64,000 nucleotides of DNA from Pyrrhosoma nymphula. Lineage: Eukaryota; Arthropoda; Insecta; Odonata; Coenagrionidae. The notes under the pieces were generated by a model, which was not told the origin of the DNA, ran no database searches, and saw nothing but the letters and a program-made list of their open reading frames with translations. Below, in pieces: positions 48,038 through 58,479 of the stretch (position 1 is the first letter of the stretch; each line of letters opens with the position of its first letter). A program made the translations under genes and the position numbers. The stretch covers positions 186,628,386-186,692,385 of the forward strand of contig OY754327.1 of assembly GCA_963573305.1 (NCBI GenBank). The letters run 5' to 3'.

Positions 48038-48424
48038 CAGGGTGTTTCAAAAAGGACTTTACAACTTTGAAAATTCATATAAATTTAATGAAACAAGGTA
48101 CAGAGCTGATATTGGTGTTGTTTTCAAGGAAAAGACTTCAAGTTTTTTTACTGCTCTATGTGGCTTCCGTTGGTTATCCTGCAGACATCCCATCGGTAGT
48201 CGATTTCTTCCCAGACTCGCACTAGCATTTGTCCAGTGAAGGCAGCCATCTTTAACGTAACTGAAGCGAGCGCTTCTGCGGCTTATGCGGCTCGATTAGG
48301 CACTAGCGGACTACGCGAGTCAAAACTTGATGTGTTTCCCTCTAAAACAACACTAAAACGAGCTCAGTACCTTTTTGGAATAATTTTATATGAATTGTTG
48401 TTAAGTCCTTTTTGAAACACCCTT
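48038..48424. mobile_element. MITE-C with long terminal inverted repeats and TA flanks
   Basis: The ends match as inverted repeats: AGGGTGTTTCAAAAAGGACT is perfect at 48039-48058 and mirrored at 48404-48423. Looser pairing extends to roughly 110 bases per side, through AAGGTAC.GAGCT and GTGTTGTTTT blocks. TA flanks both sides (48036-48037 and 48425-48426), fitting Tc1/mariner-type insertion. The unpaired centre is about 160 bases. Non-autonomous; no transposase coding is visible. Confidence 0.82.
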
Positions 48425-48694
48425 TATTGTATACTTCGCAGCAAGGCACACGTTGCTGTTCACACACGCTATTATGGCATCAGTTTTTCTCCGAAATCTT
48501 CATGATCACTTTGTGGCATATAAACAGTGATGTATTTTAGTGATGCAATTTTTGAAGTGTAAACTTCTATGGTCGCACCACGCACAGACAATTCTGCAGG
48601 CGGTAAATCGTATTCTGGGCGTCACGCTCTTTTTCTCACGTCACGCTTGGCATGTCGAATGTAAACTCAAGAGAACGCTCTACAAGTATCAGAG

Positions 48695-48765
48695 TAAGAT
48701 GGATTAGTGGTTAGAGTCGTCGCCCCACGTACAGAATGTCACAGGATCGGTTCCTAGAGGTGAAA
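48695..48765 (+). mobile_element. tRNA-like SINE candidate (A and B boxes, plus strand)
   Basis: TGGATTAGTGG (48700-48710) followed by TTAGAGTCGTCGCC is a near-perfect A box. GGATCGGTTCC (48744-48754) is a diverged B box at tRNA-like spacing. Downstream AGGTGAAATT resembles the sequence after the B box at 12160. No full cloverleaf closes, so a SINE head is more likely than a tRNA gene. Confidence 0.5.
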
Positions 48766-48850
48766 TTTATTATATTTATCAGAATATCGCCGAAGAAGTT
48801 TATACTTCTCCCGTGTGGTCTTAAGCACACCAATTTACTTTTAATATATT

Positions 48851-49381
48851 ATGACTTTGGGTGGCTGTAATCATTCAAACATTCGAAATGTAAAAAGAAA
48901 ATTCCTACAAATAAACTGCAACAGTGCTGTGAATCGATGGCACTTCTCTACTCTTTGTATCGGAAAATGCAATTACACGCTTGAGGTCTGCAGCAAACAG
49001 TGGGAAGGACTGAACCGGAGGTTATCGGAGGGAACGGAGGTTTGCACAACTGCGAGTCAAATCATACTGACAGCAATGACTGCGAAAGACACGCTATTTT
49101 ACCGATTCCCCAAACAGCAAAATTTGACTCTCTATACCTCAGATTTGTGGTTTCTTTGGAAGGTGAATAAACACTGCCACCGGTGTAAAAGGAGGCGGTA
49201 TTTCAGCCTGTTTCTTACTTTCTCTTCGAACTCCACGATACGATGCTCCATACTGATCACCACACTTAACTTTGAAGCTCTTCTTTGCTTTACTACGAAC
49301 GCTGATTACTCGTTAATTTCAGGCGAATCGTGCGAGTACTTTGGAATACTATCGAGGAGAATTCTCAAGTGCAAACAGTAA
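48851..49381 (+). other. Unrecognised 176-codon open frame
   Basis: This is one of the longest frames outside the GC islands. It starts MTLGGCNHSNIRN, is cysteine-containing (CNYTLEVCSKQW, CHRCKRRRYF) and ends before TAA at 49379. I recognise no domain. No initiation context, splice support or homologous motif backs it. It begins about 85 bases after the SINE candidate, so it may be part of an unknown repeat or chance. Confidence 0.25.
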
Positions 49382-49663
49382 GTCGTAATGTATGAGTGAA
49401 GACGTAAGTAAACCGTGAAACTTAGCTACTATAAAGAATTTTTATGCATTGAAATACAAAAAACAAGTATCATTTGAAAGGTATCGGCATCCCCTAACTA
49501 TTCCAATTTTTATTTGAAATTTACCCGTTCAGTGGGCACTCCTATATGTAATCATTCCTTGACATATAAATTTAACATAATGATTTGTACCTTAATTGTA
49601 TATTGGAGACCTTCTGACACCCACTCCGTAATTTAATAACCTATACTATAATTTATGATAAAA

Positions 49664-49735
49664 TTAAAAATATTTCATGTACACACTAATGTATTCATAC
49701 CAACCTAGGTTTCGGCAACTAGGTGTCATTTTCAG
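49664..49735 (-). ncRNA. Degraded hammerhead-like motif of a PLE 3' end
   Basis: On the minus strand the order is: CUGAAAA (49735-49729; CUGANGA with G8 changed); U; stem GACA/UGCC with one mismatch and loop CCUAGU; then GAAACCUAGG, followed by TTGGTATGAATACATTAG. The layout matches the other hammerhead-like loci, but the G8 change should abolish cleavage. The frame across it reads KMTPSCRNLGWYEYI, which I have seen as a recurring tail in arthropod repeat-derived predictions. Confidence 0.4.
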
Positions 49736-49740
49736 AGTAA

Positions 49741-50470
49741 ATTTTGCATGTTTTGGATTGGGTTTATGGGTTATTCTCAGGAAAACGAACAAATCAGTGT
49801 CACAGGCTGTACTTGCCATGTCCGAAGACATTTTTGTCATGTTCGTGGGCATAGGTAATGTTTGCAATTCTCTTATGGCTCAAATACTGTGTAAGGATCT
49901 CGAAGAGTATAAGTATTGGATTAGCTATGTTCAATACAATTTAAAAGTATTTTTATTAACTGCATGAATGAACTTCAATTTTACTTAAATTTGAGTATTG
50001 AAAATGTACGTAATTATGAAAATGACTAATACGTTTAAGTTGGCAAGGTAGGAGGGAATGAAAAGGAAAAGGAGGACGGGGGGAGGTGTTGAGGAGCATC
50101 AATGGAAAGAAATGAGCAGAATCCGTCCTTTTGAAAGCCTACGGAAGGATAAGACCAGGTTACTTAGTGCCTTGGCCTTCTTGCTGAGATGCCGTGGCAA
50201 AGGAATTTATGGTGAAATCTCCCATTCACTCAGCCAAAGCAAGTCGAATTCTGAGACGAACTGGCTTTGTCTTGCTACGAGAGCACATACATCATAGAAC
50301 AAGCGAATTGGACGACAACGCAAAGAAGGTAAAGGCACTTCACATACATCTCGCTGCCCAGCTATCTCCTTAAGCCTGGGAGTACATAGACTAGAGTACC
50401 ACTGCCCAAGCCGATATGCTGCTGAGAAGGAACACGCTGCGACAAATGAAAAAGTACGACCATCTCGGCA
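49741..50470. other. Region upstream of the PLE; partly its 5' sequence
   Basis: From about 50300 the DNA is GC-balanced and rich in basic codons, like the N-terminal part of PLE proteins, but I cannot place motifs. Before 50040 it is AT-rich without features. Confidence 0.35.
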
Positions 50471-50479
50471 GAAAAGAAG

Positions 50480-51228
50480 AGAGTGCACCACCCTAGGATG
50501 GAAGTCGAGTCGTCGTCAAGCTGACAAGAGTGGCCATCGACGGACCCTCGCTCTCGGTCCTATCGAAATGCCTGAACTTCGCCCCAGCTCCGAGATCTAT
50601 TCCATACTTGGACGTCATCGGAGGAGTGGAAAAATCAATCCGGAAACTGTCAACTGTCACAGCCGGAGAGTTTAGAAGCGAAGTTTTGAAGGCAATGAGG
50701 AGAGACGCCCCACCCAAACATAAACTGACAAGAGAGAAATGACGTGCCCACCAACAACTACGAGAGAACATGGACAACGCACCAGCTGACAAAGGGAAAG
50801 TCATGGTCCTAGAGAAGACTATCACCGTAATATTTTGGACATTCTTGAATATAACGCCTACTGGTCACTCCCACGTGATCCATTACCAGAAAAACGGTAG
50901 ATTTGATCAAGAAGGTAGGAATTTCAACGGAAGCCAGAAGGACCCTTGTTCCGCAAGCACCGATTCGTCTTAGACTGTACGGGCTTCCCGAGGTCCATAA
51001 GGAAGGATCATCACTGAGAGCTGTAGTAAGTGCCATTGGAGCTTCAACATACAACCTGGCCAAATACCTAACTAAACCACAAACACCTTTTGTGGGGCGC
51101 TGCGTTCGCCAGGTGAAGAACTCCGCAGAATTCGTGACCACGCTCCGCAACATCCGTCTGGAACGTACAGACATCATGGACGTCGTCTCCTTGTTCACAC
51201 TCATCCCAATTGGAAACACGCTGGAACC
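50480..51228 (+). mobile_element. Degenerate Penelope-like element: N-terminal and RT fingers to motif A
   Basis: In order: CLNFAPAPRSIPYLDVIGGV and AGEFRSEVLKAMRR (50569-50705); then NAPADKGKVMVLEKT (50776-50820); WSLPRDPLPEK-like (about 50865); and RLYGLPEVHKEGSSLRAVVS with STYNLAKYLTKP (50972-51075), continuing to KNSAEFVTTLRNIRL and DVVSLFT (51179-51199). LNFAP.P..IPY, PADKG, RLYGLPK.HK and FDVVSLFT are signature blocks of PLE reverse transcriptases. The last holds the first catalytic aspartate. Several frame changes break it, and everything after motif A (YADD and GIY-YIG) is missing. It copied RNA into DNA in intact relatives. Confidence 0.88.
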
Positions 51229-51265
51229 CTGAGGACGGCAGCAGTGTAAGCGGCCGAAACTTTGG
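51229..51265 (+). ncRNA. Hammerhead-like motif fused to the PLE remnant
   Basis: The order is: CUGAGGA (51229-51235); C; stem GGCAGC/GCGGCC (five pairs and one A-G mismatch) with loop AGUGUAA; then GAAACUUUGG. CUGANGA and GAAA both fit the hammerhead core. The downstream U-rich site lacks a clean GUC. It begins almost directly after PLE motif A, so an internal deletion has brought the terminal ribozyme next to the middle of the polymerase. Linkage to identifiable PLE coding sequence supports the element assignment of the other three loci. Confidence 0.55.
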
Positions 51266-52555
51266 CCATGGACCTCCCAACCCGGATGGAATCCCGAGAA
51301 GACTTTCTTCAACTTCAAACGTCATGTCTCATCACTCGCAAAGTTCGTAACCGACTAAGGTTTTCGAACTTTGGTGGAACAGCTGTTGGCGTTGTCAATT
51401 GTTTTTCTTGAAAAATGTGGTATATTGGTGATAGTGAAGACCAAGATATTTAGATAAGCGTAGAAGATTGTAATTAAAAATTAGGACGACTGGATGCATT
51501 CAAATTTTTGTATTGTGACAGACAGAACTTACGTCATGGACCACACCACGGACGCACCATCATATCTCCGACATAGGTGACTACCCTCCGTCTGCCCACT
51601 TCAGTCCCTCCTCCGTAAAGGATGATCCCGAGACAAAGTAAATTTAGGAAGAAACCAGAACGAAAACTCATAAAGGGCGCCACTCAGGACCGTAGACCAG
51701 ATAGCACAGGTCGGTAAAAAAAGGACCGAGCGAATCTTCAGGGGGCGTGAGCACTTTACCCGAGAACACTTTGCCAAGAATAGCGCGCAGGGGCGAACAC
51801 AGGTTACTAAGGAAGGACTTATAGTACGCAGGAAGTAATGTCTAACAATTTTATTAATAACACACAACGACAAGCCCTTTATAAAACTAATGACGGATGA
51901 AAGGTGAATGAATGGCGAGACATAAACGGAACGAAATCAACAGAAAAAATATCACTCCAACAATTAACTCTACAATGAACAAAAGAAATGACCAAGTATG
52001 AAAATACAAACTAAAAAATGAAGAGAATCACAAGCTCATCGTCCTTTTATTACTACTGGTGAGGACGGGAGTGAGTGATACAAAAGTTATGGTTCCGTAG
52101 GACTAGAACGGTCCACTCTTGGGATTAGTTTGACAGGGTCTCTTCTCTTTTAACCTGATGGGACTTTAACTTGGTTTGAATATTTCGTAAATCACTTACT
52201 CTGGCGCACACGGGTTTTACAGAAGCGTGAATAAGAGGTTTGAAATAACTTAAAATCGGAGAAATATGGGTGTGGCGATACTAATGTGCGAGATGGTGTG
52301 GAGCAGGACGGCGAAATCCAGCGCGGAGAGACTGCACGCTTGAATTTTCGAGATGGTGGCGTGGAGAATCGAATTCAACAACTCCTGTTGTGAGAATGCA
52401 CCTTCCGAATGAATGGAACTCGTCCAACCTTGATTTCGGGGATGCGGCGGCCCGCCATATATCGCGATCTGTCGCCCTTATCCACACGAAACCTCCCTTT
52501 TGGGTGCCGGGATCGAAGTCCGCTGCGTCCCGTTCCTCTACTGGGGCAGAACGCA
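51266..52555. other. Stretch without recognised genes
   Basis: The first 60 bases probably still belong to the PLE terminal region. After that no domain or bounded repeat is recognised. Confidence 0.4.
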
Positions 52556-52559
52556 GGAA

Positions 52560-52860
52560 AAACCGCTAGGGAACGACTTTCTCAGTCTATTTCCAAAGAA
52601 ATTGCGTTTATTGCATCAAAGAAATTATGTTTCTTTACCAATGGCCAATCTGACGTTGTACCAAAGATGTTTTTTTTCATGTCTCAAGAAAAATATTTAA
52701 TGTCCTTCCGGCTTACATCAAGGAAGAAAAAAACATCCGAAAGTTTCTTTATGAAATAAAATCCTGGCTACTTCTTATAAAAAATATAGAAGTCTTTCTC
52801 TGTAATATTCATGTAATAAATACTGAATTAATTGTAAAAAAATAAAAGCTTTTGAAATGA
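52560..52860 (+). mobile_element. Possible LINE C-terminus and 3' UTR
   Basis: Across two frames: KKLRLLHQRNYVSLPMANLT, then LPAYIKEEKNIRKFLYEIKS followed by a stop. The pattern of YN.LP..IK....I..FK..L..WL near a stop is usual at LINE C-termini. An AATAAA with A-rich sequence follows at 52837-52846. The match is short. Confidence 0.35.
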
Positions 52861-54385
52861 TTTTGAAATTGTTTTTGTTAATGTTCTACAACAGCTAATC
52901 ACGTATGTATCCATCTAACTCATAACCACTGTTGTCGGTGTTTTATCGTTGTGTCAAATCCCCTATTATTTTCATAATTTTCACAGGTTTCTATAAATAT
53001 TTGTTTGTGTACAATTCTACTTATGAATGAAGAGCCTTAGCCAATCGTGGAACAACATGAGTGGTGTGATAATATCACGCCACTACTCCATTATACGGTA
53101 ATAGTACATATTTGACCGTGGTGAGACATTAGTTCGTACTGCGCAATTCTGAACGACTGGGGTGAAGGGGAAAATGACGACATCGTTCGGCAATATCAAT
53201 TTGAGAAAATATCATCGTTTGAGAATTTGATATCAATCACTGTCACTGAGCAATGAAAAGAGCACTTCAACATAGATAGCTCGGTGAAACAATGACCGCC
53301 CGCTCCTCTATATCAGCAAACTTGTCGCCTTGCCGGGAGATGGCGCTCCGGAAGCCAGGCGATAAAGTAACACATTTCGGCGAGCTATTAGCAAAACGGC
53401 AACTAAAGGCAGATGGTTTTTACAAAATAACATAATAGAGTTACTTTTCTTTCTACTCTGGCTTTGCTCAATACGGTGGAAGAGAATGGTTTTTTTGTAC
53501 AGCCAAATTTGCGCACACTAACAGATTTTCCGCCCGTGTCTCTTTGAAACGCTGTCACAAGGGCTTTAAAGACCATAGAGGCTAACTAAAAGGGAAATAT
53601 TGGTGAGGATGGAATAAAGGTGCTATTGAAACACATAAAATGAGGCGTTAACTCTTTTTACAGATGGAGAAAAAAAGTCTCGAAAATTTCAAAAATTACG
53701 TCAAGACAAATTTCCCTCAAATTTAGGTCTACATTTTGGAAAATAAATGTTTTATCGAGAAAAAAAATTCTATGTGTTATGGACTGATCTTTCATCTTCC
53801 TTTGTGCAATAATTTTTGTGTCATTTGAACAAGTTCGGAAAATCGAATTTTGACCGGGAAAAGGGGCTCCCCAGACCACTGTGCGTCGTCGCCGTAAACA
53901 TCGCGCCAAGGAATGAAAAAACATTTTAATCTGCGATGTCCATCACAGTAAATAATCGTAATAGATCTAATGTACATCTACCACCGCCATAGAGTGCGCT
54001 ACCAGCGTATAGAGAGGCTTTTGCAATAGGTACCTGTCGGACGGGCATGGTGAGGACAGAGATTAGGCGCCTCCTGGTCAATCGCCGAACAGAGGGGGAA
54101 TACGATAGACGGGGGGGGGGGAAGGCAGTGGGAAGGGAAGATGGGGGTTGCGCGCAATGCAAGACGGGACCGTCAGGACGACGGGAAAGCCGAAAAGTGA
54201 CACAATATTGGTAAGTAACTAAAATATCCAAAGTACCCTATCTTCCCTTTCGTACATTTTATGCTGACACACATTCCGAGTACACAGCACGCCCTAGGAC
54301 AGGTGTAAAATGGACGCTCAAGTTCTTTCATCGTCTTCGTCCCGGGAGAAGCGAAGGAGAAGGAATGCTATCAGTTTGGGACTTG
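52861..54385. other. Stretch without recognised genes
   Basis: AT-rich to 53800, then mixed. A G10 run lies at 54111-54121. No gene. Confidence 0.45.
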
Positions 54386-54390
54386 AAGAA

Positions 54391-54430
54391 ATTAACGTTT
54401 CGTCATCTTGCCTGATGACACTTCTTCTCC
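54391..54430 (-). ncRNA. Weak hammerhead-like remnant
   Basis: On the minus strand a perfect 6-bp stem, GUCAUC/GAUGAC with loop AGGCAA, is followed by GAAACGUU, as in the other loci. The 5' core CUGANGA is replaced by GAGAAGAAG, so only the stem and 3' half fit. It could be a decayed terminal motif or coincidence. Confidence 0.25.
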
Positions 54431-54539
54431 CCGCTAGAATTTTGTACTTTAAGCGACCAAATGGATGCCCAAATGAAACGGGGGGAGGTTTGCGGGGTTT
54501 TTTTTATTGGAGACGAGGGCTTCACACGAAATGTAAGCG

Positions 54540-55110
54540 TGTGGTGGGGAGGCGGGGGGGGGGGAGCAGAGGACAAAAGGGCGCTGGGAGCAATATTGGC
54601 TCTTTGACAGTCACCGTACCCCCCCCCCACCCCCACCGTCGCCGCACATTCGCGAGGGATGGTAGGGGAGGGGTGGAGTAGGGGTAGGAGGGGTGGAAGA
54701 GGGGAAGGAGGGAGGAGAAGGGGTAGAAGGGGTGGAAGAGTGGGAGGAGGGGGTACCAAACGGAATCGAATCGGATAAAAGAGAGAGGTGAGTTTGACGC
54801 GCCCACATGTGGATTGTGTTTCCGCGGACGTGCGTCCCGAACGGGGGCGACGGAAGCGAAGGGGAAGGGGTTGGAGGGGGAGGGGAAGTGTGGTGGGGGG
54901 GGTAGGGGAAGTGGTGTGGGGGGAGGGGAAGTGGGGTGGGGGGGGGGAGATAGAGTTTTCCGCAAAATGATTCGGCATCGGCGAGGGATGGAATATGAAA
55001 AAGTCACGCGTAGGGAAAACGATAAAGAGGGGAATGGGTGGAGGGGGAGGAGATCTCACCCCCCCACTCCTCTCCTGCCCCCACCTTCCACCCTTCTCCT
55101 CTGTTGCCAA
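54540..55110. other. GC-rich low-complexity island with repeated strand switches
   Basis: G-runs (54545-54570), C-runs (54617-54635), G-runs (54660-54760 and 54855-54950), then C-runs (55058-55090). GGGGGAGGGGAAGTGGGGTG-type units repeat in the third block. The frame of 235 codons across this on the minus strand is proline-rich low complexity. Confidence 0.8.
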
Positions 55111-56340
55111 AACGCATCGTTAGTAAAAGAATTAGAAGTGCATCGGGAGCGGTCTATTCAACGTTCTCGTATTTCGAGATATTCCCCGTCGAATTTAGCA
55201 GCATAAACGACAGATTCCATTGGTCAGTTGACAGACTATATACGATAAATAACAGATCTGATTCGCTTTTATAAAAGCCGAATTCATCGGGTGCTTAAGC
55301 ATGATTATCTTGCATACAAGGCAACAAATGCAACACTACAAACTAATACGATGGCATTCAATACATCATTTGCATTAACAATTAATATTCATGCGTTAAG
55401 AAATATGAAAATGTTACCTTGATAGATACCATTTTTTATTTTGTTAAGTTTACTCACCCATTTCCCAATGCAATAATTGCGCAGTGAAAGTCATTATCCA
55501 GCCCCTTGTAAGGATATTCCATACGGTTCCTTTGTCACATATGTGCACAGGAATATGGGCTTTCGCGTGCTCGAAGTGAAATGTATGAAAACCATCAAAA
55601 GCGTGGCGTGTTCCGCCGGGGAGATGCGAGGGGGGCACGGGGGTTGTACAGGAAAGGACGAGAAAGTATCCAGTCGCACCAAAGAATTTGAAATCAAGAA
55701 ATCGAAACGAGTTTTGGGATGAAACTGCTAAAATTATCTTTGGGCTCGCACCACTTCACTTCCAAAAGAGAGACGGAACCGACCGACGCAGATGAAGGGG
55801 TGGACTACCGAGCACATGATTTCGACGATTGGTCTTCACCATGAGACACGGACGATCGTGACACTTAATAGGCACGGAGCGAAACAACAATGCATCGTGA
55901 AGCATTTCATCTCTCAATCCTTCTCTCCCTCGTCCCAATATCTGCATATCTTTCCCCCAATTTTACGGGAACCCAGTCGCCGGCAGGTGGCGGTGGCTGC
56001 CATGAAAATATGCGCAAAAGTAAAGCCCTTCCACTGATCTAGGAAATCATTAGTGAATCAAGTTGGCACGCTAACCATCTCCACCCACCCTTCACCCCTG
56101 GCAACGGTGGATTTCCGCAACAGCAAGCCCTGAAGAGCTGAGAGGACATTTAATCCTGTCACTGTCTTCGGGGTTGCAAGTCCTTGAAAATGGAAAAGAA
56201 ATTTACCAATACGTGACTGGGAAACAATGAAAACTCCGCCTTTGAAAATATCACATTTTTATAAATAATTATCTTATGACTTACCTACTTGTGCTGCTGG
56301 GGTCAATAGATTTAATTTCACAACCATAATGTGATAGAGG
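55111..56340. other. Stretch without recognised genes
   Basis: No frame shows a domain. Composition is ordinary. Confidence 0.45.
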
Positions 56341-56342
56341 GT

Positions 56343-56540
56343 AGGATGTTGGGTAAGCGGGGAAATAAGAGAATCGGTTTTATGGACGGGATGAAGAAAG
56401 GTAGGACTTATGCTGAGATGAAGAAAGAAATACTAGAGGTAGAAAAGGCACGGCACGTGTAAGAGTTCGTTGGATATTCTCTGAATTTCATCGCAACCTA
56501 CCTCTAACCGGTAGATTACTGTAATGAATGAATGAATGTT
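56343..56540 (+). mobile_element. LINE extreme C-terminus, 3' UTR and (AATG)4 tail
   Basis: The frame 56355-56462 reads KRGNKR and IGFMDGMKKGRTYAEMKKEI, ending HV-stop. This is the final segment of endonuclease-RT LINEs (basic GRGR..IGMMDD.K.GR.Y.EMK...). A short 3' UTR, ACCTACCTCTAACCGGTAGA, leads into AATGAATGAATGAATG (56523-56538). A terminal tetranucleotide run is expected at the end of such elements. It is a severely 5'-truncated insertion, plus strand, of the same broad type as the element at 3521-5490. Confidence 0.7.
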
Positions 56541-57315
56541 AATGGTTCCAATTTTGGGGGTAATTTTTTTCTAAAAAGGCGATATGGATATGGAGAAGTA
56601 AGGATATGCACATTTGTACCTCTTACTTCCAGAGACCTCAAAAAGGAACAAACTGATAATAAAAAACTGAATTTAACATTATATTCTTCCCCAATGCGAA
56701 CCACGTTTTAGCAGCATAATAAGTTATTCGAAATTACAAAAGTATTTGCATGAAAATATTATACCATCTCCAATCAACTCCAGAGCAGTATCGTTGAACC
56801 AACCATTTTATTGTATCAATTGTAAAATTTGAGCAACACGCACTGAGTACGTTTCTCGTAATTCAAACCCAGTCATGACTGAGAGCGACAAGCAACACCC
56901 GAAAATTCAAAAGCAAAAGACTCTTACGACACACGTTCACACGCGTGGACATTTAAACACATTACCTTCGGATCTCACATGAAAAGTGAAGTGTGGCTTA
57001 TCTGATCGAAACAGTAAATATTTCGTACAACATGCCACGCATTTTAGTTTTACATGCTTTGCCTCCTTTTTTCAACATTGTCGATGACCACAGCCAATTA
57101 CATATGCGTGCTTAGAGTGATTAAAGGACGAGTTACATAATTTCATAAGTGGTAATTTTACCTTTCGGATTTACAGAATTTCGTTGAGATACATCACATT
57201 CATGCGCAGAAAATAATCAGTGGAGGAGGATATCGGTCAGAACGACGGGTGTTGCTTCCGGGCAGCATTTTATCCGACCGAACAAAAGAGTCAGAGCCTT
57301 CCGTTCCCGCGTCGA
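56541..57315. other. Stretch without recognised genes
   Basis: AT-rich, nothing recognised. Confidence 0.5.
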
Positions 57316-57319
57316 AGTT

Positions 57320-58290
57320 TAATGGCACGCGAGGGAAGGGGATCGCAGCATCCGCACCCCCGCCACCCCTGCCCCTACCCCCCTTACCGCTCTTACCCTT
57401 CCCCAGCAGTTCAGCGAGGTGGGATATCAACCCCACCCCCCGTCGATATTTTGTTGTTCCGCGGTTCGCGACCAACACACGCACCGACCGCCAGCGAATG
57501 AATAAATGGCGCCTCAAACCTCTCCCCCCCCCAACTCCCCCAACCCCCAACGCTGGCACGAACAGCGGCGACATCTCGCGGGGGGGCGGAAGCGTCACAT
57601 CCCCCTCCCTCCATCACCCCGACATCCCGCCCTGAATTATTATTTTTCTCCTCCACCTCCCCCATCGCCTCCCCCATCCCCGAAACGCAGCCGTATAAAT
57701 CCTCGTTCGCTTTTTCCCGATTACCTGAACAGATTGGGTTTTATTAAATCATTTCTGACAAGCTCACATTTCACGCACCGATAAACGCCGCTCTCTCCTT
57801 TTCAAATCCTCCCGCCCTCCCCCTCACTCCCCCCCCCCTCCCGCCCTCCCCCACACCCCCCATTCCCCCCATCACGGCTAGCGAGATTGGGGGAGGGGAG
57901 GGTGGGAGGAGAGGAGGATGGGACTCTTGTATCCGAGCGAGTGACTGTGCGGAATCATCTGTTAGGGCGACATCTGTTGGGGCGGCGGAGGACAAGAGCG
58001 CCACCTCAACCCTCCGCGGCGGTGGATAACTGCGGGGGAGGGGAGGGAGGGAGGGTGACTTCCGAGCCACCTCCCTCCCTCCCTCCTTCTTCCCCTTAAA
58101 CCCCGCGACCCCCGAACCTCTGACATCCCGAGTCATGGCCGAGGACATCGCGCGCCGAATATGGGGAGTGAGGAGATGCGGTCTCCCCTGCCACCACCCT
58201 CCACCCACGCACCCTTAGAGAACCCCTTTACAACGAGAGCACGAATGTGCCCCTCCCCCCGCCCTCCCACTCCACCATCACCGCATTCGA
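57320..58290. other. Long GC-rich low-complexity island
   Basis: C-rich from 57350 to 57870, G-rich at 57890-57925 and 58030-58060, then C-rich again at 58065-58110 and 58190-58275. CCTCCCT repeats at 58068-58086 mirror GGGAGGGAGGGAGG at 58043-58056. There is no domain in any of the many proline- or glycine-rich frames. Confidence 0.8.
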
Positions 58291-58479
58291 CGGGCGTAAG
58301 AATGAATACTTGACAAGATCTTTACCGGTGCTCATGTCTATGTGCGTAGTACATTAAGCGCACTGCTCGGGGCAAGTGAAGACATCTTGAATATTAAAAT
58401 CATTTTGGGTAAACGAAAAAATAGTGAATTCAATACGTGATTTTCTAACTAACCGGTAGTAAAAAGTAGTATTCAACGG

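Noticed and set aside
54403..55110. Long minus-strand frame of 235 codons
   Set aside because: Proline-rich low complexity over a G-run/C-run island. Overlapping frames exist on both strands over the same bases and no domain is present.
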